From assembly GCA_911728455.2 (NCBI GenBank), contig OU452226.1, positions 24,380,872 through 24,444,871 on the forward strand: a stretch of 64,000 nucleotides of DNA, given 5' to 3'. The notes beneath the pieces were generated by a model. It worked only from the letters and a program-made list of their open reading frames with translations, ran no database searches and was not told where the DNA came from. A program made the position numbers and the translations under genes. This document shows, piece by piece, positions 1-17,629 of the stretch (position 1 is the first letter of the stretch; the number at the start of each line of letters is the position of its first letter). The DNA comes from Marthasterias glacialis (Eukaryota; Echinodermata; Asteroidea; Forcipulatida; Asteriidae).

Positions 1-149
1 GAGAGGTATGGGTTTATAACAGCCTTTGTTTTCCTATCAATTGTTTCAAACGAAATCGTCGTAAATTTCAATACTTGTTTCATCTGTAATACTCAAGAGC
101 ATCTGAATTCTGTAAACAGACAGTAGCGTCAACTCGGCAGAAAATGTTG

Positions 150-1085
150 CTTACATGCGTGACAATTCAATTCAATTCAATTCAACTCAACATTTATTTC
201 CAAATTGCAAAATGTATAATAAATAACAATATAGAGGGCCATTATAGTAAACATTTAAATAAAGCAACAGTAATAATCAAGGGTAAAATGACACAAATGA
301 AACAGAGGCAATTAAGGCGGCATTTTCAGAAGACAATGGGTCTTGTTTTGAAATGCCTGTAAATGATGCAATGAACAAAATGAAACTTACTCTAGTCACG
401 TAGAGACAGACTGGAAAACAGAGACAGGACAGACGAAACAAACACAAGAAACAAAACAAATAACAAGCTCAACTGGGATAAATTAAAAACTGAAATGGTA
501 TGCAAAAACTGTCACAAGAGTAGCGATGTAAGAGAAGGAGCTACCTTAGATAATTAGAGACAAGATGTTTTTTTGATAAGAGTTCTTAAAACAGCCAACA
601 GATGACCCTGATTTAATGTTACCACCAATACTATTCCAAAGACTGGGTCCATAGAATCTTAATGTGTTCAAAGAATAAGAGGTGCGTGTGAATGGTAGAA
701 AAAAGATTGCGATGAGATCTAGTGTCATGACCGTGAACTTGATGAACTGCAGTAAAGTAAAAAGAGAAAACACGAGGAAGAAGTCTATTAACGTGCTTGT
801 ACATGAAAATCCCCGTGTGTAGCTTGTTAATATCTGAAAGAGTTAATGTGTGCAGGGAAGTGAAAAGGGGGCGGTATGATCCTGAGGACCTGAGAGGGTG
901 CAAATCCTAATGGCCCGTTTTTGAATGGTAATGAGTGAATGGAGTTTGTTATTACTGGAGCGTGCCCAAACAATGTTACAAAAGTTAAGATAAGGCAAAA
1001 TAAGCGTGTTATAAAGAGAAAATAAAGTAGAAGGTGGAAGAAAAAAGCGAAGTTTAGATGGCGCTCATAAAAACGCATTGGTCTT
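150..1085 (-). pseudogene. Decayed LINE 3' fragment (reverse transcriptase C-terminal region)
   Basis: Minus-strand translation in several frames gives the typical C-terminal stretch of a non-LTR retrotransposon ORF2. A leucine- and asparagine-rich stretch over about 827-1010 resembles the segment downstream of the RT domain. Around 780-880 there is a match in style to the 'F-M-Y-K ... LLP ... F' segment, and 560-690 has 'LRFYGPSLWNS', the usual end-of-ORF2 motif. The intact LINE at 46604-49558 has the equivalent order (FMYRYINNLLPS, then HFWNSLP). Frame changes are needed, so it is dead. The plus-strand start at 165-190 is a (CAATT)n run, which on the minus strand would be the microsatellite-like 3' tail. 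Family: CR1/L2-like, by similarity of style only. Confidence 0.7.
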
Positions 1086-1317
1086 TTCTAATAAACTATC
1101 CTACGGAAGCAGACAATTTTCATTGTCCGCTTTACAAAGACACGCCTCGTTTTTCCCATTGTTTGGCGATGAAAACGTTCGTAGCTTCTCTGCGCCAATA
1201 AACTTGGCCTTTCAACTGGACACCATGAAACCCTCCGGCTACATTATCATCAAGCGCTGTATCAACAAAATATCCTCTTCGTCTTCTCAAATTTTCCACT
1301 CTCCCCCTTCCCCCTTC

Positions 1318-5690
<4,373 letters not shown>

Positions 5691-5694
5691 ACAC

Positions 5695-6260
5695 TGTACC
5701 TCACCAGCGGCGTAGCGAAGGCACTTTCTTTTTGGGGAAGCCTTCATTTGCCGACTGACTTTATCAAATGAAAGTAAAAGCACAATGACATGGAAATCAC
5801 CATAATGTGGGGATTCGGGGGCATAGCCCCCTTGCGCTCATGAGGGTTTTCAGTGATTCGGAGGTTTAAAATGGCCCTCCGATGCCGAGCATTAGACGAC
5901 TCATATTCGAAATGCTTGCTTTGAAAACCGATTGTTTTTTGTTTGCGAACCCCCTGTTGGAGGATATAAACACTAATTCTAGTGGGGGCCCAGGGGGCGA
6001 AGCCCCTGGACGCTCTACGGTTTTAAGTGTTTTCAGGGCTAAGGAGGACCGTCAAGTTGCCGAAAATAGACGTTTAATTTTGAAATTCAAACCTTGAATA
6101 CTTGGAACTCGGGACAAATCCCCTACTGCTGGAGTTATGATGGCCCGGGCGACATCTACGCTCTGAAAAACTTAAAAGCCGCGGAGGGTCCCGGACGCTC
6201 CACGGCTTTTAGGTTTTTCAGAGCGTAGATTTCCGCACGTTGCCGAGAATAATAAATTGA
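5695..6260. repeat. Repeat with GC-rich hairpins; possible hAT-like end at 5710
   Basis: Begins with CAGCGGCGTAGCGAAGG, close to the hAT-like terminal sequence seen at 31316 and 8427. Internally it has short GC-rich self-complementary phrases (GGGGGCATAGCCCCC; GGGGGCGAAGCCCC) and a long hairpin at 6154-6230. No coding capacity was seen. A matching right end was not identified with confidence. Confidence 0.45.
6154..6230. repeat. Hairpin / inverted repeat
   Basis: ATCTACGCTCTGAAAAAC at the left pairs with its reverse complement ending at 6230, with the inner arms AAAGCCG...CGGCTTT continuing the stem. Total span is 77 bp with a very short loop near 6190. Confidence 0.85.
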
Positions 6261-8418
6261 TAATAGTAATTTAAAGTTTGACTTTTCACACTACGAGGAT
6301 TAAACTAAAATTTCAGTCGGCAAATCCGGTCGGCAAATCTCTTGGCTTGCCGAATGAATTTGTGTTCAGCCCGAGCTGTTACTTGGGTAAGTTTGGTGCT
6401 CAATTTGCCGACTGTTGCTTTAAATGTCGACTTAGAAAAGTATTGTGGGTGTCACTGTTGAAACAAAGCCAATATGAACATGCACAGCAGTTTTTTTTAA
6501 GTATGTTTGCATGTGTTGTTGAAAACCATTGTATTGGAATAAATGAATGAGTGACGCATTCGCAACAATTAAGATAAATTACGGAGCAGTGAGGTCGCAG
6601 CTTTTAAGACAGGCATAGATGACGGCTGCATGTGAGTGTCCCGTTAAGAAGTATACAAAAAATAACTGCACTTAAATTTCTACGCACTGTTGTTCTTAAA
6701 CATGGGGGAACAATAGAAATAAGAGTCCAAATTTAATCTGAACAGGGGTATAACTCAGCCATTAAATAAATGTGATCTTAACATACAATGTAATAAATGT
6801 ACTGCATTTCTGCAATTATTGTAACTCTGCAGTCACCTCGAGCCAGCACAAAAAAAGTGGAAGCAAATTTGTTTAAATTTGTTTGAAATGTGTATTCCCA
6901 GCATCGAAATCATGTACAGTGACTCAATCCCATAGTTCTTGACAAAGGTTCATATGGATTAATTGAACGAAATTAACAACGAAAACCACAGCGAATAACT
7001 TCTATTCGCTACTATACTGTGTTTCCCGGTCTGGGCTCTGGGACTGATTTTCATAAGACCAGATTACGGACTGGACTTCAGAGCAGTCAATCTTACAACC
7101 ACTGCTTGCCTTCCTCCATGCCGTAAAGCGAAGCAAAATACATTCTAATCTAAATTGCCGATGGTTCTTGTAGATGATTGAAGGCAAAACATCTGGCAAC
7201 ATTTCAAACTTTGATCATTTATTGAGGGCCAACGTCTTGTTCTCTCTCTATCCGCCCCGAATAAAAACAAATAACAAAAATCACTCCTGTATTTTAAAAG
7301 TTGTTGGTTCTTTGTGTTGCCGGATAGCCTAAGTTCACAATCAGTCGTATGTCCTGTACTACTGTATTGTTTTTAAAGATGAACGAAAATGACTCTGATT
7401 AGGCCGTGACTGAATTGATGGCTTGGGCAGTGGCTGCGGCCAGAACACCGAAAGTCCTATTGTTCTAACGTTGTCGTTGCAGCTAACGGCCATGGCCGTA
7501 GCCGAAGTCGTAGCCGTACGGGGCATAACAGAGCTAAATCAATTTGTGGGTATTATCTTGTATGTTTGCTGGGGCACCATGTAAATACAAGCCAGCCTTA
7601 AGCAATAACGCGACATTACGCGCCGGGTAGGAACTAGGTTAAACCATTTTATTCCTCCATGGTTAAGCTGATCTGAATCTTGCCTATTACGGCGTGAATT
7701 GTTTCTGCGAGAAAGAATGCAATTGCCTTTACATCCCAACGGCCGGTAATCACTGGAACGTATTGTCAAATACAAAAAAGGGAAGAATACCGGTGGACTG
7801 ATGGCTGGAATTGACAAGTCCCTGCACAATAAGTATTTCTCCCCCACTGCACAGTAGTTTCACGCTTGAGTGGATCTTCATCCTAACCAACCAATCATGT
7901 GGTCTTGTTTGTTGAATTAAATACAATAACCACTTCTTGAAGCAAGTGAGCATGAATTTAATGGAGTTTAGTCGTAACGCGTTGTTATCAGTGACTGTTG
8001 AGCGAGCGCATGCTCATGAACCCTCCCCAGGTTTTTGACTTGTCAATGGTCGTGCACTATTAAAGGACAGTATCTATAACGTCAAGGGTTCCCCTCGTTT
8101 TGTGGCATGCTTTGAGGGAACAACGTAACCATTTGAGTATTATTCGCCGGTGCATAGTAACTTCACTACCCCGTTGCTGATCTACCGGTAGACAACCCAC
8201 AAGCCTACAGAGGCTGGCTCTGAGATTGATTTAAAGTTACGGTTCTCCCAACAGCCGGATACATCAGTCTTAAGGTATGGTCATTATTGATATGTCTGTA
8301 TTGATTTCAACTGAATTGGTCGGTCGGATGAGGGGCATCATATAGAATGGACTAAGTAAATGGTAGTGATAAAAATGGTATCCATTCTTGCTGACATTTG
8401 TGGAAAACAAATTACAAC
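6261..8418. other. Gene-less stretch, nothing recognised
   Basis: Non-coding AT-rich DNA with short random open frames. A GC-richer phrase around 7420-7520 (alternating GGCCATGGCCGTAGCC-like words) resembles a similar phrase at about 27480-27510 and is probably repeat-derived. Confidence 0.4.
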
Positions 8419-8426
8419 AAGCTTTC

Positions 8427-8795
8427 CAGTGGCATAACTAAGGGGAGGGGGGCACGGACATCAGTTGGGGTGGGTGCACGTTGAAAACTGGACTTCTGAG
8501 ATTTGAACTTCTGGCATTTGAAATCTGGACTTCTGAGATTAAAAATTACCAAAATAAAATGTTTACATTTTATAAGCATTTACGTAGTAATTTCAATGTT
8601 TTTAGAACTATTTTGAATTATTTACACACATAATGTATTTTGTTTTACGTCAACACCTCAGAAAACACTGAAAAGGGGCTTGTTTAAAAAAAAATACAAA
8701 CGGGAACTACAGTTTTAATTGGCCAAAGTGCCCACCCCCCCCCCCCCTCTAGGAGAAATGGTGCACCCCCTTGTGGCCCCCCCCCCCAAAAAAAA

Positions 8796-8828
<33 letters not shown>

Positions 8829-8846
8829 TCCCCAGTTACGGCGCTG
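8427..8846. mobile_element. hAT-like MITE with near-perfect 8-bp TSD
   Basis: The left end CAGTGGCATAACTAAGG and the right end ...CAGTTACGGCGCTG are imperfect inverted repeats of the CAG(T/C)GG type used by hAT transposons. The flanks are AAGCTTTC (8419-8426) and GAGCTTTC (8847-8854), an 8-bp target duplication with one mismatch, as expected for hAT. The 420-bp body has no transposase and carries poly-C runs and an (AAT)n microsatellite at about 8797-8829. Confidence 0.75.
8797..8829. repeat. (AAT)n microsatellite
   Basis: About ten AAT units after an A run, inside the hAT-like MITE. Confidence 0.95.
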
Positions 8847-9572
8847 GAGCTTTCTTTGATTTGAGGTGCTGGCTTGATTGTCCCTTTCAGCCGAATGGGC
8901 AGGGGTCACGTTTGATAGTTTGACGACTGCTACTCGGGGTTTGTGCTGAGGAAATTCTGTGCAGAAACTACTTCCTTTATACTTGACCAAAACATATCTT
9001 ATTTAAAGCCCCGGCTCAACATTGGTAAGAAGAAAAACATAAATGTTCACAGATTTACATGTATGAGGATAATGAAGGTAGAAAACTTTTCTTGAAATAT
9101 TTCTGCCTAGAGTGTTATCGTTTTTAAATAATAAATGAAATAAGATCCAGAATCCGTTTTCGTCTCAGTGAGACAAAAACTCTGCCTATATAGGAATGCG
9201 TACAAAAATGCTGAATGCATATTTACCGTTTTCTCGCAAATGAAACAACGAAATGAGCAGGTTGGTTTTACTACAAAATCTTGATTGGAGCTGGGGCTTT
9301 AAGACAGTTGTTTCCCAGAATGTTTACAAAGAAAAACGGCCTCGTGTACACATTGTACTGATATGATACCAGCCGTAGGAAGTGCAGTCCAAATGCTACA
9401 CTTTTCGAAAAATCCTTGTATAAAATCATCGTCGAAATTCTACTTAATTGGATGTTGTGGCTGGGTAATATAATAGCCTGAGTACGATTTGCATGAATTT
9501 TTTTTTAAAGTGCCTCTGCATTACTTTGGAGCTCCCAGTAAATGGAGGTTCTTGAAGAGTGGTACTAAATGC

Positions 9573-10335
9573 ATAGAGCGATTGCGCGACCAGTGTTGAC
9601 ATGTCATCACGTGACCTATTGTGGGTTCTACGTCATCTTAGCGGATGGCAAACTACGTGCAAACACATGCCGTGACCAACAGAGTCACACCAAAATTCGG
9701 CTTTTGGTAAGCCGTTTCATTAAGGTTGTATGTTTTGACTTTGATTTCAACCACATTACTGTTCATAAACTACCAGTATTCTACTACAAAGGAGGTTTAT
9801 TTTGAGTTATGCACTACCGGCGTCCGACGACTATTTAGCCACCCGCCTGTTATTTTGTTTGTAATGTAGGCCTAAATCACTGTAAAAGGGTACAGAACGT
9901 TGGAACAGTGAGCATTTATACCTAGCCTTGCGAAATTTTCAAATAGGCAAAGGAATCACACAGTTTTGGAAAGCAAATTTATTGGATGATTCAGCTTCAA
10001 GAGTTTAAAATTCTTGTGTTGAAAAGTGTGTGATCGCGGTCGTCTGGCCTAAACGTTCCGTCGTGCACTGGTACACATCGTGCACATTTATACGTAACTT
10101 GTACAATTTCCAAGACTTGCTGGAACTGTCCATACTGGCTTTATTCACTCACTGGAAGGTCTCTGGTACAAACTCTGGAATATTTTCATAGATTTCGAGA
10201 AAGAAAAGCGTCGATCGAATAAACAAAAGCAACAGTTATCATGTACTGTACCGCACTTTTCTATGGAGGACGTCGTGTTTGTTTAACATTTAAAACCCGC
10301 TATAGGTCACGTGACACGGATTGCGTAATCGGTCT
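9573..10335 (-). mobile_element. MITE family with ATAGACCGATTGCGCGAC ends (copy 1, reversed)
   Basis: The left end (ATAGAGCGATTGCGCGACC) and right end (GGATTGCGTAATCGGTCT) are inverted repeats. The body matches, in reverse complement, the element at 58076-58852. Shared words include AGGCCAGACGACCGCGATC, CCAGAGTTTGTACC and TCACGTGAC near both ends. There is no transposase. It is a non-autonomous DNA transposon about 760 bp long. Confidence 0.85.
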
Positions 10336-11560
10336 GTTTTTTTGCAAAAAGAAACGTTCATTTTGTAAGAAAAAACATTTCATTGTGGATTTTGATTTTT
10401 CGTTTTCGGATTTACGAGTGTTTTACATGTGAGCCATTTTGATGTAACTGATAAAAAGTCCCGAATCCTTCTAAATCAAATTGCCAAAGTGAAGGATACA
10501 ACATTCAATGTGAATCGGGGTGGGGGCAGGATGCGGGAAGAGACAGATGTAGTGGTTAGATTTGGGATGAAGATTTTTCACGGAGAGGGACAATGGCGAA
10601 TTAAGTAGTTGTGTACGCCAATCTGAGAGGCCATAGTTGTGTAGTATTGAAAATTAGAAATAACATCTGCACCTAAGGATTGTGTAGATGAAAAGCTTGA
10701 AAAACCCTTCATCTCAGGTATCCACTAGTATCGTGTCTTGCATCCAGTCTCCTTTTACATAATACCATTTGTAATCACTGAGAACCATGACAAATCACTA
10801 ATTATCAGCAAAATGCACTGAGTAAAATGACCGTGAGAAATCATCACAGCCCCTAAATTCGAGAGACCTGGGCAAGACATAGTTCAGACATTGAAGGATT
10901 GAGGTCACAGGCAAAAATAGCTCGGGAAAAATTCGTAAGAATTTGTCATTGAGTAACGGCTAATGTCATAAGAGTAACAGCCAAACATATTGTAATGCCT
11001 GTTACTTTTTTACATAGTTATTATAATACTCATTGAGCACAATGGCTTCGAAGGCTTTTTACCGGGCTTCACACTGCTTGCACTGATGTATTGGGTAATG
11101 CGTTAGTTTGTTGTCAGTGTCGTTTGTCATTACGTAATGAAAGAAATTTAAATTTTTGGTTAGAACAAATGAGCACATCAGGTCAATAACTTATTCTTGA
11201 TTAGAGCCTTTTATCAGCCTGGGCTTCAAACTTAAAGGGAGTGAATGATGTTAATTTAAACTGTTGCCTGCGAATATTTCCAAACGTGTAACAGCAATGA
11301 TGATAACCGATCCCAACGACCGCTTGTTGCAGTGTTTCCCTTTGGGTGGTTGTGGGGGCGGCTCATTTATTGAATGAACATTTAATCGATGTTTACTTGA
11401 GAGAGATTGGCAGTTGGCATTTTTATAGTCAAGCCCTTAAGGGGATCTTTGCCAATTTACTTAATAGGAGGGCTCACCTAAACAAATAATTTAATGTCAC
11501 ATCGATGTGCGAGTGGAGATAAATCTCTTGTGGATATACTAGAAACATCTTTGGTTTTTT
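10336..11560. other. Gene-less stretch, nothing recognised
   Basis: Non-coding. No open frame with recognisable protein character and no clear repeat structure by eye. Confidence 0.4.
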
Positions 11561-11569
11561 CCCCATTCT

Positions 11570-11730
11570 TGTTTTCCGAGCAGTATAGTGCATCGGACTT
11601 AACTTCTGGATCATTGGAGTGTGAGTTCGATGCCCGGTCATGATACTTCTGTCCTCGAGCAAGGCACTTATTCGTAATTGCTTCTCTTCACCAAGGTGTA
11701 TCAATGTGAACTTGAGAGGGATGAGACAGT
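11570..11730 (+). repeat. tRNA-derived SINE fragment (family 1)
   Basis: Contains a box-B-like GAGTTCGATGCCC followed by CGGTCATGATACTTCTGTCC and GAGCAAGGCACTTA. This matches the order in the better copy at 41382-41735 (GGTTCGAGTCCCGGTCATG, then GTCCTTGAGCAAGGCACTTAA). Confidence 0.75.
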
Positions 11731-13120
11731 GTTGCATTTGATTAACCCCGTACAGCACTTATAGAAAAAGCTACTCGGGTTTGCATGTGCTCCCTCGCTC
11801 ATTCGATTGAGAAAGTTTGAGGAACGGTTTGAGTATGCCTGATAAACACGGACAATTTTGTGGCCTTTATATAGCTACCAGGAAATGTGTCCTGGAGTCA
11901 TAATCTTTGTACCATTTGTAGCTTATATCACATGTAACATTTGGTTTTTAGGCATGACCCCAATTTGACCTTTCGGAACAGCAGTGATTTTGTTCTAAAG
12001 ACAAAATCTTAATGTCTAGTTATTTTTGTTTTCCTTTTAACAGAAAAAAAGAAATTATTCTACTATTTTTTGCCGGAGTGCATTGGAAACCGATGAAACA
12101 AGAAAAGTTATCCAATTATCAACTTCTGTGGGAGGTTATTGAAAAACAAAATCTACACTGCAAATCGCCTTAATGAGAAATTAAAACAACTCCTTTGAAG
12201 ATGTTAAAATGATTAACAGATATATAGGCCTACACATTAATGTGGGAAAGGACATCTTGTGGGAATTACACCCAGTATAGGCAAATAAGAAGGGAATATT
12301 ATACTTGGGAAAGGTGGGGGGTGCAAATGTCTCAGGTGCAGAGCAACTTGAGAGAGCTGGAACAACTAGGAGGGTAGTTAAGCAAACGAAGCAATATGCC
12401 TTAATGCACAAGGAATCCGCAATTTGGCCTTCGGGTAAAGGTTCGTGACCAAGGCTGATTCAATACAAAGCACAAAACGCACGCAAAAGGTCATTGACAA
12501 ATATACTCCTTAAGCAAATAGAGGGGAAATTATTAAAGGGGACTGTCATCTGTAGTAGAGTTTGTCATGTAGTTTGTCTTTGCTTAGCCGTCTTCAACCC
12601 TATGCCTTTAAATATTTTGTTTAGTTGCTCTTCTAAAATCTTTAAAACAGAAGCGTTGATTAGAGCCACATCATCAAAGTCTTCTATTTGTCAGTTCTTC
12701 TCCGTTGATGTTAAACCCTCACTAGCCCGGGGCGATTTCTTAAATACCTCCTCCATCACTGCAGTGACTATTTGGGTGTTAACGTAACTCCCCTTTGAAT
12801 GTTATTTCCCGTGAGACACATTTTCCGCTTTGTATATCTGTTGCATCAGTTTACCCCCAATAAGTACGAGGTAAATAAAGAATTTTAATCTGTAAACGTG
12901 TATTGAAAAGAAAGATGTCTGCCAAGACATTTGATTAAAATAGTTATTCTTAAATACTCTGCAAAAACAGGGAAGTTAACTTGATTGTCTTGGTATCTAT
13001 ACTTTTTGAATACTTTTTAATGTAAGCCATGTTTGTTTTATACTTTAACACGCAGGAAACCAGTCTTTTTAGTTGGCACACCCCGGGTAAATAACGAAAA
13101 TAAATAAATAAATCTTATAT

Positions 13121-13198
13121 GTGACAACACCGACATGGTGTTGATTGTCCCCATTTCTTTAGCGTTGGTAAAATTCACACCATGTCGGTATTGTCGCA
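13121..13198. repeat. Short inverted-repeat element
   Basis: The arms GTGACAACACCGACATGGTG (13121-13140) and CACCATGTCGGTATTGTCGC (about 13178-13197) are near-perfect reverse complements with a spacer of about 35 bp. It may be a very small MITE. Confidence 0.8.
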
Positions 13199-15107
13199 TC
13201 GAGATACCAAGAGAATCAATTTAACAACCCAGTTTTGGCAGCGTATGACAAAGTAGTCTATGTACCCAGAACCACTGTCATTGGCCGGTATACAGAGTTA
13301 TATACAAAAAGGGACTTGTTTTTTTATTTTATTATTATTATTTTTTTTATGATGCAGGTAAACGACATTTGGGATCCGGGAAAAAGCAATGCGCTATACT
13401 TTGAACAAGTTAATAAAAGACCACATTTTTATCATCCTGTCCGATGCTATACCGTTGAGACATCGGTTAATTATAACGGCGGCGAGTAACGAGCATAAAC
13501 AGTCGCACAGTTCTCGTACAAATTTGTTGCTGAACATTTGTCAAGCAATAAAGCGTAAATTGATGGTATACGTCAATTATAGTTACAGCAGCATCAATAA
13601 CTGTGGAAAGTTCACCTGAACCCAAATCATCACCATTTTTTCTTTTTTCATTTTTTATTTATTTATTATTATTATTTTTTTTTTTAAGTTTTTGTTTTAA
13701 GTGAATCGTCAGTGAAAGGTGTGACTGAATAAATACGGACTCTGAAATTATTTTTTGAAATGTCTATAAATATGTCACACGCGGACAACTCTGGTAATTG
13801 TTAAAGACCAGTATCCGCAATTTGTGTGGCAAACCTGTCAAATTTTAACCTCAATCGGTCATCGGAATCATAAGAATAAAACAGTGAAAACCCCCATAAT
13901 CTTTCCTTTGTTTTAAAACATCGGATTTCGGACTGATGTTTAATATCAGAAAGTTGTCGTGTAAAACACAAAACGTTGTCTGTACATGTTTTTGAAAAAT
14001 GTTATCAAAAAGTTTGAAATTGTAATAAAAGACAGGTACTTTCATTAAATATCATAAATCCTCTTTTTTCTTTTCTTTTCTTTTTTTTTCTTGTTATCCC
14101 CAGCACAGAACGGACCGTCTACTATACGTAGGCTTATATTAAATGAAAGAATGATTTTCATTGCAAAAAAAAAAAAAATTACCTTAAATACAGATTAGAG
14201 CAAAGAGCCTTGATGTTCAAATTGCTTCTCGGGGAAAAGTAATAGGTGATTAGGTCGATTGATACAATAAAATAAGGTCTCTATAGAAAGTGTTTGACAA
14301 TAATCAAATATTGACTTTATCTGACAAAGTATACAAGAACAACAGCCGTTAATGTCCGTTGATAAGTCGTTTGTAATTTAAGTTTAATTATTGTCGTTGT
14401 ACCTTCAGCTTTTGTTATTTTTTTTTATAGCTCTCTAAAGTTTTCTTCTTTTTTTTCTCCGTTTTGAATTTGCTTGTAATTTTTACTTGCTTCCCCTTTT
14501 CTTTACTTGTTATACCTTCACCTCGTTACTTTATTTTACCCGGCCTACTTTGTACCTTTGTGGGTTTTTTGTGGGTTTTTTTTTTGTACATTTTGTGCAG
14601 GTTTGGTTTAATAAATATTAACGATAATAAATATTATAATGGCTGCCACCTTGTTAGTTATGTTTCCCTTTGTAAAATAAAAATAACGTAAACCGAATTT
14701 CATTTCACCGAATAGGGGCCCGACTGTTTAAGCCTCGGTATGATTATATTGATTATATTGGAAGGAAAACAAAAATGGCTGCCATAACACTGTATCTCAA
14801 AACTCTGGGATTATCACGGATCCATTAAATACACCACAAGCAAACGCCACGCCGAGGATTAAGATGTTTGAAGAAATTACTTGAAATGGATACTTCATGT
14901 GGTGAATGCTTCTACCCGTTACACCATTCAATCCTTGGTCATTCAATATCATCCGCTGTGGTTTTGCATTATGCACGATGTCAGCCGCAATACGTGACAT
15001 CATTGGGTGAATGCGTCTTCACAGTACCACAATAGTTCTGGGCATAATCCCCAGTTTCCACTGTATCTCTTTCCCCCGTGGAATCAACCTCGGGGAGACC
15101 CCATGAG

Positions 15108-15207
15108 TGTTTTACCCCACGTTTTACCCGGCTGTGCCACCTTAACACCCGTGCAGTTTTTTACCCCACGTTTACCCCGCTGTGCCACCATTACGAACCC
15201 TTGCAAT
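15108..15207 (+). repeat. Two-unit tandem repeat (~48 bp)
   Basis: Two consecutive units begin with TTTTACCCCACGTTT and share GCTGTGCCACC, with some divergence between them. Confidence 0.7.
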
Positions 15208-17390
15208 TGATTGATTTCGAATGGATGTCAACTCACTGTAGGAGTTTTTTTTCTTTGCAAACTTAATCCTTACTTTCTAAGCCCGTAGAATCATTAAGAA
15301 ATATTCATACTATCCTAGAATGAAATATGTGTTTCTTTTTATCTCATTCACGTCTGATGCGACACACAGGTTCTTGAAGCTTACGGATCGCAGAATTTTT
15401 GACTAGAAAAGTGTTACAATGAGCTTTGTGTATCTTTTTGCGGGGGTTGAAAAGACAGTCTTCTAATAATAGCCTCTACTCCTTTTACATGCCGGCATTT
15501 CATCTTTACAAGAAGAAGACAAAGACAGACAGCCAAGGTCGTGATAGTAAATCCTTGTATCCAAGCCGAAAAACTACGAAATCCCGTGTGCGATCTTTAA
15601 TTCAAATTAATGCAGCCACTTGTTTTCTTTGAAAATACCACCATCTTATCTTATCAAGATTACTTTAGGAGAGATGCTCGTACCATCAACATCCAAGCAA
15701 TGTCTCGAGTTTAATTTAACAATCATTTTTCTTGTGTCACTAAAATAGTATCTTGAATAAAAATACATGGTTAAACAAAGTTCACAATCAATGATCAAAT
15801 AGTATTTACCTACTGGTAACTGGCTGTTTAAAACCAGGGAACATTATATACTTCGCATAAAAGCATTTAGTTTTATTTTATTTTATTTTTTTACGCAGGA
15901 AGTGGAAGGACTATGGGTCCTCGAACAATGTAGATGTCTTTCCAATTAAGCCTTTAGGAGACAATAAAGCTAATTTTTGGATCTATTATTTAAAGAACAG
16001 CGAATGTCCTTTAAAATGAAATGGCTAATTTGATGTTCATTGTGTGCTTTTTGGTCCATAAAAAGTATGTAAAAGATTTTTTTTTCTGTTGTTTGAGCTC
16101 ACATGGAGTGTTTATTCATCGATTCAATAATGAATGCATGGCGGTCTTCATGACGTATAATGGGAAAAAAGAAGGCCCTAGTCTAATACCTTGATATAAC
16201 TAGTTATAACTTCGCTGTGTTAACACTTCCAATCGACTGAAAATACACACAAGATGTCAGGGCGGCAGTTTACATTTTATACAAAATAATGCTCCCACTG
16301 GAGGGCAGAGTCGGTACTTGAAAATCTTCAAAATTAATCTTCAAGAAACATTTTTACGAAAAAAAACGTGTGTTTACATTTTTTTTTTAATTTGTAATGA
16401 ATAACTCAATTTCACATGTCCTTTAAGATAATATAATTTGTAGTTTAAACAACGTTGTCATCTAGCCACAGTTGCAGACGTTAATTAGGGAGAAGAAGAA
16501 ATATATATAAGAAGAAATATAGTATACATTCATTAAGTTAGTAATAATCCAAGAAATACTTCAATTTTTAAATTGGTGACAAAAGTGATGCAGGTACAAC
16601 CCGCTGAAAAAGAATATTTATCAGAAACATTTCAACGAAATCGTTTTTGTTTTGTTTTTTTTTGCACGAAAACTGTCATTTTATTCAGACTACCCCCAGT
16701 GAATGGTATCCTTGTAATGTAACATGGAAATGAAACAAAAATTCTTCAAAGTATGCAAGTGCAAGACGTTTCAAGAGAATATGAGCAAGTTTTAAATTTA
16801 AAAAACCTCAGTTTATAAATATTTTAACTCATCTAGAAGAAACTTACATTTTGTGTGTTGTGTCTTTATTCTTTGACAAAAAAAGACATGTACAGAACCA
16901 TAGAACATCACTTACAAAAGATGAATTCAGCAAGCCTAATGGAAATGAAACATGTAATACTAACTAACCATTATGATTAAACAAACGGAAATATGCTAAG
17001 CGGGTATCATATAAAGTAACTTGAATGCGAAATGAATAGTTACACGAAATACTATTGTTCTTTAGAGTCAATCCACGGAGTAGTGTATTCAGAGTAAAAT
17101 TAATGACAAAATAATGATAAGATCAATGATAAGTTTGATAGTTGGTTATTTTACACTTGGCAAGAGGCTGAATAGTGTTTTGATGGGGCACTGTCGTCTT
17201 GGTCATAGCAGGCTTGTGGCTGTACATGGAATAGACCGATTCATTAAGCCCCGCCCCTAAACATTACAACCAATCACAGCATTGGCTATATCAACACCGT
17301 ACACGTGGGCAGCACAACGTGCGTCTCTTCAATGCCACACAACATGAACGTGCGCGCTCAACTACGCGGACGCATGCTTACATTTTCCAA

Positions 17391-17620
17391 TGGAGAGGTT
17401 TCACGTGACGTCACCCAAGACCTTTTTCTAATAGACCTTATCATTGCCCTTCATAAAGAGTTTTCACGGGACGTTACCTGAGACCTTTTTCTAATGCTGC
17501 GTGCACAAACAGACGCCGGAAATCATTCAGCAGACGACGCGTCAGCCATTGAGTTTGTACCGTTGCTGGACCTAATATGGCTGCGAAAGTAACTTTTCCC
17601 GGGGTCAAGCAACCTCTCTA
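17391..17620 (-). mobile_element. MITE family with AGAGAGGTT ends (copy 1)
   Basis: The ends GGAGAGGTTTCACGTGACG and CAAGCAACCTCTCTA are imperfect inverted repeats. The body (GCTGCGTGCACAAACAGACG, AATCATTCAGCAGACGACGC) is the reverse complement of the element at 44322-44487. This copy carries an internal duplication of the CACG(T/G)GACGT end region (about 17400-17500), making it longer. Confidence 0.85.
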
Positions 17621-17629
17621 CAGTAAGGA

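Larger units (their letters stand above)
11760..17390. other. Gene-less stretch with scattered low-complexity DNA
   Basis: No gene recognised. It holds a small inverted-repeat element at 13121-13198, a two-copy tandem of about 48 bp at 15108-15207 (sharing TTTTACCCCACGTTT and CTGTGCCACC), and several homopolymer T/A runs. The minus strand of about 12560-12790 has a charged open stretch broken by a stop; it may be a relic of a mobile-element ORF but I could not assign it. Confidence 0.4.

Noticed and set aside
12494-12790. Possible coding remnant, minus strand (charged helical stretch)
   Set aside because: Interrupted by a stop and not assignable to a family; noted only as a possible mobile-element relic.
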